The notes: generated from the letters alone by a model not told the origin. A stretch of DNA of 64,000 nt from Streptococcus macedonicus ACA-DC 198 (GCA_000283635.1 HE613569.1:1947501-2011500); one strand, 5' to 3'; counted from the first letter of the stretch, positions 45,810-55,890 are shown. Program-made: numbers and translations.

Positions 45810-46312
45810 TTATAAATCTACTGTTATTATTTCACTATAAGCAATTTCTTTCTGAGAAACAAATTGGCGCATTAGCACACCGTGGGGCACAATAATAACC
45901 GTGTCATATCTACGATATTTTTCCAAAGCGGCTAGAAAACGTTGCTTAACTTGTTCTGCTGTCTCATATCGATAACAAGAGTTTTCTTCTAATTTTCCAT
46001 TATTTTCCCAAAAAATCCGATAAGCTTTTGCAACAGCTTCTCCTGTGTAATTCAAACTATCTAAATCAGGTCGCCACTCATGAAAGAAAGGCTCAACTAA
46101 AAGATCCAAGCCAGTTTCACGTGCGATATAAGTTGCTGTTTCAAGTGCACGAGTTATCGAGGATGAGATAATGACATCAGCAGATTGAAATACCTCTTTT
46201 TAGCAACCTCTCGTGCTAAATCACGTCCAAAACCACTATATTTTTCAGGGTTCTCACACCTATCTAACATGGAATAGTCGGGTTCAGAATGTCGCACAAA
46301 TATTACTCTCAT
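45810..46312 (-). pseudogene. Histidine phosphatase family protein, frameshifted
   Basis: ATG 46312 (AGGAG upstream) starts MRVIFVRHSEPDYSM with the phosphohistidine motif RH. The frame breaks at an A run near 46200 (one A too few), continuing in the next frame as VFQSADVIISSSITRALETA and on to VPHGVLMRQF and the stop at 45810. With six instead of five A the protein would be intact at about 167 residues. In other streptococci a gene of this family sits between dut and radA, as here. Confidence 0.75.
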
Positions 46313-46342
46313 AAAAATCTCCTATCAACTCGCAAATATCAC

Positions 46343-46789
46343 TTATTTGCCTGTTGAACCAAAGCCGCCTATACGAACGCCATCTGCTTCGTCACCGTCA
46401 GCAGCTAAGAAAGGCATAAAAACACCTTGAACAATGCGTTCGCCAGCTTCGACCACAACAGTCTCATTAGTAATATTTTTCATTTGTGCAAAAATGTGAC
46501 CTTCATTAGCAGGATTGCCATAATAATCACCGTCAATGACACCTACCGAATTAATCAAAACCAAGCCTTTTTTACGCGGATTTGAAGAACGGTCAAAAAG
46601 ATAAAGCACCTCACCAGCTTGCATGTAAGCTTTGACACCAGTTGGCACTAATTTAATCTCCCCAGCTGCAATTTCTGTTGTTTCCGCAGCTTTCAAATCA
46701 TAGCCTGCAGCGTGTGCTGTTTCTCGCTTTGGTAGCAATGTTTCATCAGTAAATTGTGAAACCAATTCAAATCCTCTAATTTTACTCAA
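46343..46789 (-). CDS. dut: dUTP diphosphatase
   Basis: The 148-residue trimeric dUTPase hydrolyses dUTP to dUMP, keeping uracil out of DNA. Family motifs are in order: AAGYDLKA, DRSSNPRKKGL, GVIDGDYYGNP, GERIVQGVF and C-terminal RIGGFGSTGK. It leads the dut-phosphatase-radA block. The start has AAGGAG-like purines upstream. Confidence 0.94.
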   Translation of the reverse strand: MSKIRGFELVSQFTDETLLPKRETAHAAGYDLKAAETTEIAAGEIKLVPTGVKAYMQAGEVLYLFDRSSNPRKKGLVLINSVGVIDGDYYGNPANEGHIFAQMKNITNETVVVEAGERIVQGVFMPFLAADGDEADGVRIGGFGSTGK

Positions 46790-46882
46790 TTTGTCTCCTT
46801 TTCTCTGTATTAAATCATCTTCATAATTATAACATAAAAGCTATTCATCAAAAAACCTTCCTTGCTTGGAAACAAAGAAAGT

Positions 46883-47876
46883 TTACTTATTACTATTTTT
46901 CCTTACACTATTTAATTCCGTAAATGGTAGGGCAAAAAATAGCAGTAATTTCACCAATGGATAAGGAATAATGAATACAAATAACAAGCACAGTCCAGAT
47001 ATGATATTGTCAATGCAGAAAAAATGTCTAGGACGTATTCTGATACGTGGTGCTAAAAGTGCTCCAATCAAATCTGCTCCACGTTGCACAGCAATCACAA
47101 AACCTAAATACCCAATAGGAATTTTCTCCTGCAGTAAATATAAAGGAACAAGAGTCAACAGTAAATCCGTACCCCCACTCAAAAAAGCCTCGATGAAAAT
47201 AATAAGCGAAGCAAATTTTGACTCTCTAAACGCCTCTACCGATTCTAATAGACGAAGTTTTTCTTTCTCATGCTCCTTAGAAGATTGACTTGTCGCCCTA
47301 GTGTCAAGTTAACTCGAAACATAAAATAGATAGCTCCTATAAAAAATGGAATACTAAGTTGCAAAAGGACTAGATATGAAATAAAAGCCAACAAAGAGGA
47401 AGCTATGAAATTACTAATAATATCTAGCACATTTGACGTTTTGTATTGAATATTAACAGATTTATCAATCAGCTCGCTATCATTATCCAAAGTTTAAGAA
47501 GTAATTTTTATTTGCATGGTATTTAATAACGTTGTCAGCAAATTAAAAATGAAATTCAAACTATACATCCAAAGAACAGCAAATTGATAGTTAAGACACA
47601 AAATAATTCCCACAATTACAACTAATTGCGATATTTAAAAAATCATTAACCATTTTTTGTCATTCTTTATGCGATTTAAAAAGGACCTTAGAAAATCGAG
47701 GTCACATTAGGAAGCAGACCAAGTAAAGTAAATAAAGACAATTTCGCAGCGTCTATTTGATATACCTGTGCCAAACCAATAGAAAGAACAATCAAATAAA
47801 AACTATCCGCTATATTTCTCGTTGAACGACTTAAAATTAAATGATAAAAATTACTCGTAAATGTTTTAATTTTCAT
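46883..47876 (-). pseudogene. Decayed MFS transporter
   Basis: Three in-order fragments of one membrane transporter lie in different frames: N-terminus 47876-47688 (STRNIADSFYLIVLSIGLAQ), middle 47490-47245 and C-terminus 47182-46883 (GYLGFVIAVQRGADLIGALL). Between them are stops and frameshifts. A working MFS protein would be about 400 residues. It is a relic on the chromosome, with no IS or duplication visible. Confidence 0.7.
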
Positions 47877-48021
47877 ACCGATTTATTTTCCAATCTCCAA
47901 ATCTATCTTCCCTCTTCTTAATTATCCCCTATTTTATCACGGTTTAACATAGTTTTTAAATATAAATATATACTTTTATGAAAAATATCATTTTTGCTTT
48001 CAAAAAATTTTATTGCCAACA

Positions 48022-48059
48022 AAAAAGCAGGACTAGCTTGAAACTAATTCTGCTTTTCT
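48022..48059 (-). terminator. queH terminator
   Basis: The stem AAAAGCAG/CTGCTTTT, with more pairing inside, lies on the minus strand just after the queH stop. Confidence 0.75.
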
Positions 48060-48063
48060 TGTA

Positions 48064-48831
48064 TTAAATTTCTTTTCCCTCGAAGGTAAAGCGGATGTGT
48101 GGGAATTCTTTTTCACCGTCTTTTCCGACCATAAATTCTTTGGCTTCTTTTTTGATTTGGGTGAAGTCAATGCCCTGCATTTTAGCGGCAAAAACACAGC
48201 CACAATAACATTGACGATAGATGTCATATTCATCGCACATTTCTACTGAACGGCGGTAGCCATTATTTTTCTTGAAATCGCTTGGTAAGTACTTGGTTGC
48301 ATAAACTTTTTGGACTTCGATTCCCACGCTATTAATAACCTGTGAATTTTTGTGCGGACTAATGGTCAAGGCACTGGCAAAATAATCAAAGCCAAGCTCA
48401 ACAGCCATTTTTGCTGCCTTATCTAAACGGTAATCAAAGCAAACACGGCAACGCTCGCCACCCTCAGGTTCCTCCTCAAAACCATGAACTTTTTGAAAAT
48501 ACTCCGACGGGTCGTAAGGCGCTTCAATAAATTGAACGTTATTGCCTGTTTTTTCATTAAAATCCGATACAAATTTTTGAACGACATAAGCTCTACGGTA
48601 ATATTCTTCCTTGGGATGAATGTTTGAGTTGGCAAAATAAACCGTCAAATCAGCATATTGCGTTAAATAATCTAAAGTATAAGTTGAACAAGGTGCGCAG
48701 CAAACATGGACAAGAATACGTGGTCGAATCTCTTCTTGCATCCACCGTTTTGCCATTTGTTGCATGACACGGTCATAGTTGATTTTTTGATTGGGATTCA
48801 TTTTGGATAAAATCTCTTCTAAATCAATCAA
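48064..48831 (-). CDS. queH: Epoxyqueuosine reductase QueH
   Basis: The 255-residue enzyme does the last step of queuosine synthesis, reducing epoxyqueuosine in tRNA. It has the conserved cysteine sets HVCCAPCSTY near 43, ERCRVCFDYRL and QCYCGCVFA that hold the iron-sulphur and iron centres. A tgt gene (61561) encodes the transglycosylase of the same pathway. Length is as in the family. Transcribed alone, back to back with gpsA. Confidence 0.93.
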   Translation of the reverse strand: MIDLEEILSKMNPNQKINYDRVMQQMAKRWMQEEIRPRILVHVCCAPCSTYTLDYLTQYADLTVYFANSNIHPKEEYYRRAYVVQKFVSDFNEKTGNNVQFIEAPYDPSEYFQKVHGFEEEPEGGERCRVCFDYRLDKAAKMAVELGFDYFASALTISPHKNSQVINSVGIEVQKVYATKYLPSDFKKNNGYRRSVEMCDEYDIYRQCYCGCVFAAKMQGIDFTQIKKEAKEFMVGKDGEKEFPHIRFTFEGKEI

Positions 48832-48982
48832 AACTTATTTCTTCCTTTCCTAGTAACGTCATTTCATTATACCACAAGTTATTTTTCAAAAACATCATCT
48901 AAACACCTTGAAATTTCCCCTTATCACAAATAATTCCCCAATTACCTTTCCAATAAAAAAGACAAACAAGGGGCTCTTGTGA

Positions 48983-48988
48983 TATAAT
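48983..48988 (+). promoter_or_regulatory. gpsA extended -10 promoter
   Basis: TATAAT preceded by TGA (extended -10 TGATATAAT), 38 bases before the gpsA start. The -35 region is poor, as common for extended -10 promoters. Confidence 0.65.
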
Positions 48989-49025
48989 GGAAATGAAATC
49001 TTGCTCGTTTGAGAGAGGAGAAAAA

Positions 49026-50042
49026 ATGACAAGACAAAAAGTTGCTGTCTTAGGGCCTGGTTCATGGGGAACGGCTCTTGCACAAGTATTAAATGACAAC
49101 GGACATGATGTTTGTCTTTGGGGAAATATCCCAGATCAAATTGAAGAATTAAATACAAAACACACAAACACTCGCTACTTTAAAGATATTACAATCTCTG
49201 AAAATATCAAAGCGACACTCAATTTAAAAGAAGCACTAACAGACGTTGATGCTATTTTATTTGTTGTACCGACCAAGGTAACACGCTTAGTCGCAAAACA
49301 AGTAGCTGAAACACTTGACCACAAAGCTGTTATCATGCATGCTTCTAAAGGACTTGAACCTGGCACACACGAACGTCTTTCTACTATTTTAGAAGAAGAA
49401 ATTCCTGCTGAATTGCGTTCTGAAATCGTTGTTGTCTCTGGACCAAGCCACGCTGAGGAAACAATTGTTCGCGATATTACATTGATTACAGCTGCTTCAA
49501 AAGACCACGAAGCTGCTAAATACGTTCAAGAACTCTTTAGCAACAATTATTTCCGACTTTACACTAATACTGATGTTATCGGTGTTGAAACAGCTGGTGC
49601 TCTTAAAAATATCATTGCTGTTGGTGCTGGTGCCCTCCACGGTCTTGGATACGGTGATAATGCCAAAGCAGCTGTTATCACACGTGGACTTGCTGAAATC
49701 ACTCGTCTTGGGGTTAAAATGGGAGCTAATCCACTAACTTATAGCGGACTTTCTGGTGTCGGTGACCTTATCGTGACAGGAACATCTGTTCATTCTCGTA
49801 ACTGGCGAGCTGGCGACGCACTTGGCCGTGGTGAAAAACTCGAAGACATCGAAAAAAATATGGGTATGGTTATTGAGGGGATTTCAACCACTAAAGTTGC
49901 TTATGAACTTGCTAAAGAATTAGATGTTTACATGCCAATCACTAGCGCTATCTACAAAGTCATCTATGAAGGTGGCGACGTCCGTGGAAGTATCTTAGGT
50001 ATGATGTCAAATGATTTTCGTTCTGAAAATGAATGGCACTAA
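49026..50042 (+). CDS. gpsA: Glycerol-3-phosphate dehydrogenase, NAD(P)+
   Basis: The 338-residue enzyme reduces dihydroxyacetone phosphate to glycerol-3-phosphate for phospholipids. Start [20 protein letters not shown] is at ATG 49026 with AGAGGAG upstream; a longer frame from 48987 contains the promoter. The dinucleotide loop GPGSWG and the active-site region ([25 protein letters not shown]) are present. Followed by galU in the same direction. Confidence 0.95.
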   Translation: MTRQKVAVLGPGSWGTALAQVLNDNGHDVCLWGNIPDQIEELNTKHTNTRYFKDITISENIKATLNLKEALTDVDAILFVVPTKVTRLVAKQVAETLDHKAVIMHASKGLEPGTHERLSTILEEEIPAELRSEIVVVSGPSHAEETIVRDITLITAASKDHEAAKYVQELFSNNYFRLYTNTDVIGVETAGALKNIIAVGAGALHGLGYGDNAKAAVITRGLAEITRLGVKMGANPLTYSGLSGVGDLIVTGTSVHSRNWRAGDALGRGEKLEDIEKNMGMVIEGISTTKVAYELAKELDVYMPITSAIYKVIYEGGDVRGSILGMMSNDFRSENEWH

Positions 50043-50101
50043 TATTAGAATTGTAGTATAATTTAGTTCAGTATAGTTAATTTATGAAAAGGAGTTCTCA
50101 T

Positions 50102-51016
50102 ATGAGAAAAGTTAGAAAAGCCGTCATTCCCGCTGCTGGTCTTGGAACACGCTTCTTGCCAGCCACTAAAGCACTCGCTAAAGAGATGCTTCCAATTGTT
50201 GATAAACCAACCATTCAATTTATCGTCGAAGAAGCCTTGAAATCAGGTATTGAAGACATTTTGGTTGTTACTGGGAAATCAAAACGTTCAATCGAAGACC
50301 ACTTCGATTCAAATTTTGAGTTAGAATACAATTTGGAACATAAAGGGAAAACTGACCTTCTCAAACTTGTGAATGATACAACAGCTATTAATCTTCACTT
50401 TATCCGTCAAAGCCATCCACGCGGATTGGGAGACGCCGTTTTACAAGCCAAAGCTTTTGTTGGCAACGAACCTTTCGTAGTTATGCTTGGTGACGACCTT
50501 ATGGACATCAATAAAAATAAAGCTGTACCATTGACAAAACAACTGATCAATGACTACGAAACCACACACGCATCAACTATCGCCGTTATGTCTGTACCAC
50601 ACGAAGAAGTATCATCTTACGGTGTTATTGCTCCTCAAGGCGAAGTTATTGACGGACTTTATAGCGTTGAAACATTTGTTGAAAAACCAGCCCCTGAAGA
50701 TGCACCAAGTGACCTTGCAATCATCGGTCGTTATCTTCTTACTCCAGAAATCTTCAATATCCTTGAAACACAAGAACCTGGATCTGGTAATGAAATTCAA
50801 TTGACAGATGCCATTGATACCCTTAATAAAACACAACGTGTTTTTGCACGCCAATTTAACGGTGACCGCTATGATGTCGGTGACAAATTTGGCTTTATGA
50901 AAACTTCTATTGACTATGCCCTTCAACACCCTCAAATCAAAGATAGCATGAAACAATATCTTATCGATTTAGGTAAAGAATTAGAAGCTGATTCAAAAAA
51001 AGAAGAAACTAAATAA
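50102..51016 (+). CDS. galU: UTP-glucose-1-phosphate uridylyltransferase
   Basis: The 304-residue enzyme makes UDP-glucose for capsule, glycolipid and teichoic acid synthesis. Start [20 protein letters not shown] at ATG 50102 has AAGGAG seven bases upstream; the ATG at 50084 overlaps that SD and is unlikely. The nucleotide-binding loop [14 protein letters not shown] and [15 protein letters not shown] are diagnostic. It probably shares a transcript with gpsA; a weak TATAAT lies at 50057. Confidence 0.95.
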   Translation: MRKVRKAVIPAAGLGTRFLPATKALAKEMLPIVDKPTIQFIVEEALKSGIEDILVVTGKSKRSIEDHFDSNFELEYNLEHKGKTDLLKLVNDTTAINLHFIRQSHPRGLGDAVLQAKAFVGNEPFVVMLGDDLMDINKNKAVPLTKQLINDYETTHASTIAVMSVPHEEVSSYGVIAPQGEVIDGLYSVETFVEKPAPEDAPSDLAIIGRYLLTPEIFNILETQEPGSGNEIQLTDAIDTLNKTQRVFARQFNGDRYDVGDKFGFMKTSIDYALQHPQIKDSMKQYLIDLGKELEADSKKEETK

Positions 51017-51030
51017 AATACTATAAAACA

Positions 51031-51060
51031 ATCCCTTAGAAAAATTTCTAAGGGATTTAT
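51031..51060 (+). terminator. galU terminator
   Basis: The perfect stem ATCCCTTAGAAA/TTTCTAAGGGAT is followed by TTATTTTTAT, right after galU. It could also serve the converging rhomboid gene. Confidence 0.88.
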
Positions 51061-51062
51061 TT

Positions 51063-51734
51063 TTATCTTAACGCAGCTAAAATCAAAATAAGATTTAAAA
51101 TAATATACGCACCTGCCGCAAGCCAACGTTGCCAAGATTTAAACATATCTTTTTCTACAAGTGTTGGTAAGAAGATAGCACATAAAATACCACCAACAAG
51201 ACCGCCAATATGTCCGATAATCCCGACACCTGGGGTGAATAAATTAAAAAGTAAATTAATCAAAATCAACAACTGGTAATTGCGCCCCAATTCTTTCAAA
51301 AAAGGATTTCTACCAAAATAGCCAACTACCATAATAGCTGCAAAGACACCAAATAGCGATGTTGAAGCACCTGCCGCAATCACATTTGGCGTAAAGAAAA
51401 GGGTAAAGACATTTCCAACCACTCCTGATAACACATAAAGCGCCAAAAATTTATGATGCCCCCAAATCTGCTCTGCAATTTGTCCAACAAAATAAAGTGT
51501 TAAGGCATTGAAGAAAAAATGTTCCCAACCGATATGAACAAAAATTGGTGTCACTAAACGCCACAATTGCGTCGGAGCTAGGCTAACATAAGCACCATAC
51601 ATGCCACCAAAATTAAGAATCGCTTGCCAAGAGGTCGCATTACCAAAATACACAATCTGCATTGCTAAAAAAACGAGTGTTGTTAAAACCAATAAAAATA
51701 TCGTTATTGGACTTCTTTTAATTTCATTTTTCAT
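51063..51734 (-). CDS. Rhomboid family intramembrane serine protease
   Basis: The 223-residue polytopic protein has six or seven hydrophobic segments. The catalytic serine is in AAGASTSLFGVFAA near 123 and the histidine in GIIGHIGGLVGG near 177; WEHFFFNALTLYFVG in the second helix is the conserved HxxxN-type region. It cuts membrane protein substrates, unknown here. Its start overlaps the fthC end by four bases, so both are co-translated. Confidence 0.92.
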   Translation of the reverse strand: MKNEIKRSPITIFLLVLTTLVFLAMQIVYFGNATSWQAILNFGGMYGAYVSLAPTQLWRLVTPIFVHIGWEHFFFNALTLYFVGQIAEQIWGHHKFLALYVLSGVVGNVFTLFFTPNVIAAGASTSLFGVFAAIMVVGYFGRNPFLKELGRNYQLLILINLLFNLFTPGVGIIGHIGGLVGGILCAIFLPTLVEKDMFKSWQRWLAAGAYIILNLILILAALR

Positions 51735-52258
51735 CTACTAAAAACCTCCTTCACAGCTATATCATGACAATCTGCCTGAAACTCTGCTTTCTGAAACTCA
51801 TAAATCGTGCTAACGGTATGTCCGTCATAATCAGCTAAATAACGGTCATAGTACCCGCCGCCATATCCGATACGAAAGCCAACTGAATTGAATCCTACGC
51901 CCGGAACATGAATGATATCAATTTGCGATTTATCCACAGCATTAGCTACCACTGGCTCCCACAGACCAAACCTCGTTTTCTTCAAATTATTCGTATCGTA
52001 AGGGCAAAAAATCATTTTTCCTTTGGAATAAGTCTTGGGAACAAGAATTTTTTTCCCATCTTTTTGGGCTTGATTGATTAACAATTGCGTATCGTATTCA
52101 AAATCAAAAGCTAAATACGTTGCGATTGTTTGCGCATTTTGATAAGCTGCCGACGCGACTAAATCTTCTAACAAATCCCTATCTTTAGCGATTTTCTCCA
52201 CCTTGTCATGCTCTTTTAACTGAGTCAGAATAGCTGCTCTTAACTGTGATTTTTCCAT
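51731..52258 (-). CDS. fthC: 5-formyltetrahydrofolate cyclo-ligase
   Basis: The 175-residue enzyme converts 5-formyl-THF to 5,10-methenyl-THF using ATP. The substrate-binding loop GYGGGYYDRYLADY and VPGVGFNSVGFRIG are characteristic. Start MEKSQLRAAILTQLKEH at ATG 52258; an upstream TTG at 52276 is in frame. No SD precedes the ATG and a -10-like TATCATAAT ends about five bases before it, so the mRNA might be leaderless. Confidence 0.9.
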   Translation of the reverse strand: MEKSQLRAAILTQLKEHDKVEKIAKDRDLLEDLVASAAYQNAQTIATYLAFDFEYDTQLLINQAQKDGKKILVPKTYSKGKMIFCPYDTNNLKKTRFGLWEPVVANAVDKSQIDIIHVPGVGFNSVGFRIGYGGGYYDRYLADYDGHTVSTIYEFQKAEFQADCHDIAVKEVFSR

Positions 52259-52313
52259 GCTATTATGATAACACAAAACTGGTTTTTTACTTAGTAAAAA
52301 TCTTAAAATTTAT

Positions 52314-52346
52314 TTTAAGGTTTCTTTAAGGCTTCTCCGATATACT
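52314..52346 (+). promoter_or_regulatory. CiaR-dependent promoter
   Basis: TTTAAG (52314-52319), five bases, TTTAAG (52325-52330), then 10 bases and -10 box TATACT (52341-52346). This is the known CiaR repeat (TTTAAG-N5-TTTAAG) with the spacing of csRNA promoters. Confidence 0.88.
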
Positions 52347-52352
52347 GTAAAC

Positions 52353-52489
52353 ATCCTAAATAGCGGTTCTCCCAAACCGCTGGGAATTAGCTCTTTTGGA
52401 GTTGTTCCCTTTTCATAAATCTCCTGGACATGATTGAGAAATCATGTCTTTCCCTTTTTAAGCCGCTAACTCCCAATAGCGGCTTTTTT
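52353..52489 (+). ncRNA. cia-dependent small RNA (csRNA)
   Basis: About 137 nt start seven bases after the -10 of a CiaR promoter. The layout fits streptococcal csRNAs: a 5' hairpin (AGCGGTT/AACCGCT, 52362-52381), a second stem starting GGGAA and closing TTCCC, an unpaired stretch with anti-SD sequence CTCCT (52421-52425), a small GACATGATT/AATCATGTC hairpin, and a final terminator AAGCCGCT/AGCGGCTT plus T run. csRNAs are controlled by the CiaRH system and pair with start regions of target mRNAs. Targets here were not searched. Confidence 0.85.
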
Positions 52490-52541
52490 GTTACCTAAAA
52501 AAGAACTTGAGTTTTGATTCTCCAAGTTCTTTTAGTTATAA

Positions 52542-53672
52542 CTACTCCGCTTTTTCTTTGAGAAAAGCTGAAATCTCACTAACCGCAAATGGTAAAGCAG
52601 CTTCATTCGGGCTCATTTGTGGGTGATGAAGCGCATAAGGCGTATCAACGCCAAGCCAAAACATCACACCTGGAATTTTATTTAAGAGGTAACCAAAATC
52701 TTCTCCAGTCATCGCAGGTGGGCAATCAATCAAATTAACAGCCTCTCGATTTCGGAAGAACGCCATTAAATCTTGTGCCAATTCTGGATTATTTTCCACA
52801 GGCAAATAACCACCTTGTTTCAAATTGACATCAACTTCCATACCGAAGCTAGCAGCAACACCTTTAGCAATTTCTGTTAAACGCTTTTGAATGTGCAAGC
52901 TCATATCTTGCGTCAATGTCCGAATAGTACCATGCAAGCGCGCCGTTTCAGCAATAACATTATTGGTAGTTCCAGCGTGGAAAGAACCAAAAGTCACTAC
53001 GCCACCTTGAATTGGGTCAACATTACGGCTAACAATTGTCTGTACTTGTGTGACAAAATACGAAGCAGCCACCAAAGCATCATTTGCTTCATGTGGAAAA
53101 GCAGCATGACCTCCTTTTCCTTTAAACGTCACCAATACTTCACAAGTCCCTGCAAATAATGTTGAGGTATTGGTCGCAATATCACCAACCTTGAAATCAG
53201 AGCGAACATGAAGACCATAAAATTCATCTGGTTTCCAATCGCCAAAGGCATTATCTTGATACATGAGCATGCCACCAGCTTCATTCTCCTCTGCTGGTTG
53301 GAAAAGAAAGAGTACATTATTTTTTGGCTGCACTTGCACCAATTCATTAAGTAATCCAAGCGCAATGGTCATGTGCATATCATGACCACAAGCATGCATG
53401 CGTCCCTCGTGCTGGCTAGCAAATGGCAAACCAGTTTCTTCTACAATAGGCAAAGCGTCAATGTCTGTTCGCCAACCAATCGTCTTTTCAGGAGCCAAAC
53501 CATTTAAAAAGACCAGAATCCCTGTTCGCCAAGTACGTTGCTCTACAAAACCTTTTCCAGCCGTAATTTCTGCAATACGCTCCAAAAGATAAGCTTGTGT
53601 TTTAAATTCTTCCAAACCAATTTCAGGAATCTGGTGCAAATCACGGCGGATATTAACTAAATCTAAAGTCAT
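52542..53672 (-). CDS. N-acetyldiaminopimelate deacetylase (M20 family)
   Basis: The 376-residue M20 amidohydrolase removes the acetyl group in the acetylase branch of diaminopimelate/lysine synthesis. Start [19 protein letters not shown] at 53672 (AAAGGA upstream). Metal ligands are in [11 protein letters not shown], the catalytic Glu in [10 protein letters not shown], a second His in FYGLHVRSD and a late one in [11 protein letters not shown]. dapH lies upstream in the same direction, separated by a repeat-rich 250-base gap. Confidence 0.92.
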   Translation of the reverse strand: MTLDLVNIRRDLHQIPEIGLEEFKTQAYLLERIAEITAGKGFVEQRTWRTGILVFLNGLAPEKTIGWRTDIDALPIVEETGLPFASQHEGRMHACGHDMHMTIALGLLNELVQVQPKNNVLFLFQPAEENEAGGMLMYQDNAFGDWKPDEFYGLHVRSDFKVGDIATNTSTLFAGTCEVLVTFKGKGGHAAFPHEANDALVAASYFVTQVQTIVSRNVDPIQGGVVTFGSFHAGTTNNVIAETARLHGTIRTLTQDMSLHIQKRLTEIAKGVAASFGMEVDVNLKQGGYLPVENNPELAQDLMAFFRNREAVNLIDCPPAMTGEDFGYLLNKIPGVMFWLGVDTPYALHHPQMSPNEAALPFAVSEISAFLKEKAE

Positions 53673-53695
53673 ATTTTTTCCTTTATTTTTTAAAA

Positions 53696-53801
53696 GGGAG
53701 TGGAACAAATAAAATCTCCAGTGGAGATTTTATTCATGAGCCTAGAAATTAAAAAGCGAATCGGTAATTTCAAAAAAATTCGATTTCGTCGTCCCACCCC
53801 C
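53696..53801. repeat. Short palindromic intergenic element with 11-bp terminal repeats
   Basis: GGGAGTGGAAC at 53696 and GTCCCACCCCC at 53791 are imperfect inverted ends (9 of 11 match) of a 106-bp element with internal palindromes (AAAATCTCCAGTGGAGATTTT core, shown here as AAATCTCC/GGAGATTT; CGATTTCG and its partner). It resembles the small mobile or repeat elements scattered in streptococcal genomes, but a family name cannot be given. Confidence 0.55.
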
Positions 53802-53876
53802 GCAAGGTTGAGTAGGGTTGTAAAAGCTGATTCATCAGCGTATTAGAACCCACTCAACTACTGCGCCTTGCTTACT
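53802..53876. repeat. Large hairpin next to the short element
   Basis: Nested inverted repeats GCAAGG/CCTTGC, TTGAGTxGGGTT/AACCCACTCAA and GCTGAT/ATCAGC fold about 75 bases into one long stem. It fits a strong bidirectional terminator or part of the neighbouring repeat element. Confidence 0.55.
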
Positions 53877-53926
53877 ACAACTACATAAGTAATGAAGCTG
53901 AGCATCTTTTATCTCAACTTCCTTTA

Positions 53927-54625
53927 TTACAAATTACGCAAAGCGTCTTCGAGTGCTGTTTTTTGTTGTGTTTTGGCATCAATTTCTTTAATGACACGCG
54001 CTGGAACACCTGCTACAACAACATTTTCAGGGACATCTTTGGTAACAATAGCTCCCGCAGCAACAACAGAACCATTACCGACTTGAACCCCTTCGATAAC
54101 GACCGCATTAGCACCGATAAGGACATTGTCTCCGATACGAACTGGGTCAGCTGAAGCTGGTTCAATTACACCTGCAAGAACGGCACCTGCACCGATATGG
54201 CTATTTTTACCAACAATGGCACGACCACCAAGAACAGCACCCATGTCAATCATTGTTCCTGCACCGATTTCAGCACCAATATTAATCACGGCACCCATCA
54301 TAACAACCGCATTGTCTTCGATTGTTACTTGGTCACGAATGATAGCCCCTGGTTCGATACGAGCATTAATACGGCGTTTATCAAGCAATGGCACCGCTGA
54401 ATTACGACCATCTTGTTCAACAACGTAATCCTTATTTTCAGTTAAATTTGCTAAAAGTGGCTCAATGTCTTTCCAGTCACCAAAAAGCACATTACCAAGC
54501 TTAATGACACTTTCTGGAACAGCTGCTGCCAATTCACCTTCAAATGTCACTTTAACATTTGTTTTTTTCTCCGCATTTCCGATAAATGCGATAATTTCTT
54601 GAGCAGTCATTTTTTGTGCAGTCAT
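53927..54625 (-). CDS. dapH: Tetrahydrodipicolinate N-acetyltransferase
   Basis: The 232-residue enzyme acetylates tetrahydrodipicolinate, the step before aminotransfer and the deacetylase at 52542. Start [20 protein letters not shown] at 54625; upstream in-frame sequence is not conserved. The C-terminal two thirds are left-handed beta-helix hexapeptide repeats ([19 protein letters not shown] and so on). SD is weak (GGG 12 bases upstream). Confidence 0.95.
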   Translation of the reverse strand: MTAQKMTAQEIIAFIGNAEKKTNVKVTFEGELAAAVPESVIKLGNVLFGDWKDIEPLLANLTENKDYVVEQDGRNSAVPLLDKRRINARIEPGAIIRDQVTIEDNAVVMMGAVINIGAEIGAGTMIDMGAVLGGRAIVGKNSHIGAGAVLAGVIEPASADPVRIGDNVLIGANAVVIEGVQVGNGSVVAAGAIVTKDVPENVVVAGVPARVIKEIDAKTQQKTALEDALRNL

Positions 54626-54868
54626 ATTTAAGATACCCAGAGCGTTGAAGCGGCTCACAGAGCCTTTCAATCGAAAAAAAGTAAAGCAGAACATCTACTA
54701 CTAACCAGTTTTCCCTTTTAGCTCAGATACAGTTATTCAAACCTCCCCTTGCTAAACACTCAAATCCTTCTAATTCAAATTTTATTATATAATTTACTAT
54801 TATAACAAATATTCAGAAAATTGGGAAAGAAATTTGGTTATTTATTCACCCCAAATAATTTTTTCACT

Positions 54869-54897
54869 CAAAAAAGACCTCCTTCAGGAAGTCTTTC
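54869..54897 (-). terminator. Terminator of the four-gene envelope cluster
   Basis: The minus-strand stem AAGACTTCCT/AGGAGGTCTTT, with mismatch, is followed by TTTTTT, after the 317-residue gene. Confidence 0.7.
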
Positions 54898-54905
54898 AAA
54901 CAAAC

Positions 54906-55859
54906 TCAGTTACTTACTGGAGTGAAAATCAATTTTGCTGAATCTGCTGGTACTGCATCATCTGTATTATAAAAAGAGGTTGTGATAATTTCTCCTTCAG
55001 ATAGTTTAACAGTAACGTCCATATTACCTGGATTTAAAGATTGACTTCGTTCATCACCAGATTCCTCATTATAAATTCCTATATTCCAACCCAAGTTTTC
55101 AAATTCAGTATCCATCGTCATGTTTGTGCTTAAAGTATATGTTCCAGCTGGAATATCTCTACCGACAACATAATTGCCAATTCCAATTTCATTTGATTGT
55201 GAAACATTCTCAACTGCTGTAAGTTTGATTTTAGAAATATTTGAAAAGTCTAAAGTGTCACCTTCAAATAATATAACTCTGATTACTGACGGAGAAGTTG
55301 TATCCCCACTGTCTGTCGAAGCACCAGTCCAGTTGATATATAGTCCAGAATACGTCTTACTTCTATCACCCATGATATTGCCATTGCCACCAGTAATCTC
55401 TAAATCATAGATTCCAGGCTTAATATCACCAGATTCCCCAACAGTAATTTTTCCAGTTATATATAACTCATCAGTAGAAACCGAAGAATCTGCCAATTTA
55501 TTAATTTCTTCTAAGAAACTTGCTTCCTTGCTTGATTTAGTTTTAGAAGCAACTATATTTCCTGTTTTATCTGCACTTGATGAATTATCCATAGCAGAAT
55601 CAATCGCTGCACCGTAGGCAGATTGAGTTATCAAAACAATGATAAATGCTAATATTGCAACAATAATTGAAACTAGTGATAAAACCTTTTTATTTTTTCT
55701 ATTAATTATTACTGATATGGCGCCTAGAATAAGAGCTACTAAAGCTAAAGCAGCTGAACCATTATTGATAAATGGCATCCAAGAAGTTAAAAGCGCTATT
55801 CCTCCTACAACAACCGCAATTATCGCAACAACTTTATGTTCATTATTTTTATTTTCCAT
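54906..55859 (-). CDS. Membrane-anchored protein with large extracellular domain, unknown
   Basis: The 317-residue protein has three N-terminal hydrophobic segments (about 10-27, 34-50, 60-80). A Ser/Thr/Lys linker leads to an external beta-rich region with two similar halves: SGDIKPGIYDLEITGGNGNI and VGRDIPAGTYTLS, the latter of a kind seen in uncharacterised Firmicute surface proteins. I do not know its function. It is the last of a cluster of four genes, all membrane or lipid-anchored. Confidence 0.7.
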   Translation of the reverse strand: MENKNNEHKVVAIIAVVVGGIALLTSWMPFINNGSAALALVALILGAISVIINRKNKKVLSLVSIIVAILAFIIVLITQSAYGAAIDSAMDNSSSADKTGNIVASKTKSSKEASFLEEINKLADSSVSTDELYITGKITVGESGDIKPGIYDLEITGGNGNIMGDRSKTYSGLYINWTGASTDSGDTTSPSVIRVILFEGDTLDFSNISKIKLTAVENVSQSNEIGIGNYVVGRDIPAGTYTLSTNMTMDTEFENLGWNIGIYNEESGDERSQSLNPGNMDVTVKLSEGEIITTSFYNTDDAVPADSAKLIFTPVSN

Positions 55860-55890
55860 ATTTTATTTCCAACGTTCTAAATTCTTACAA

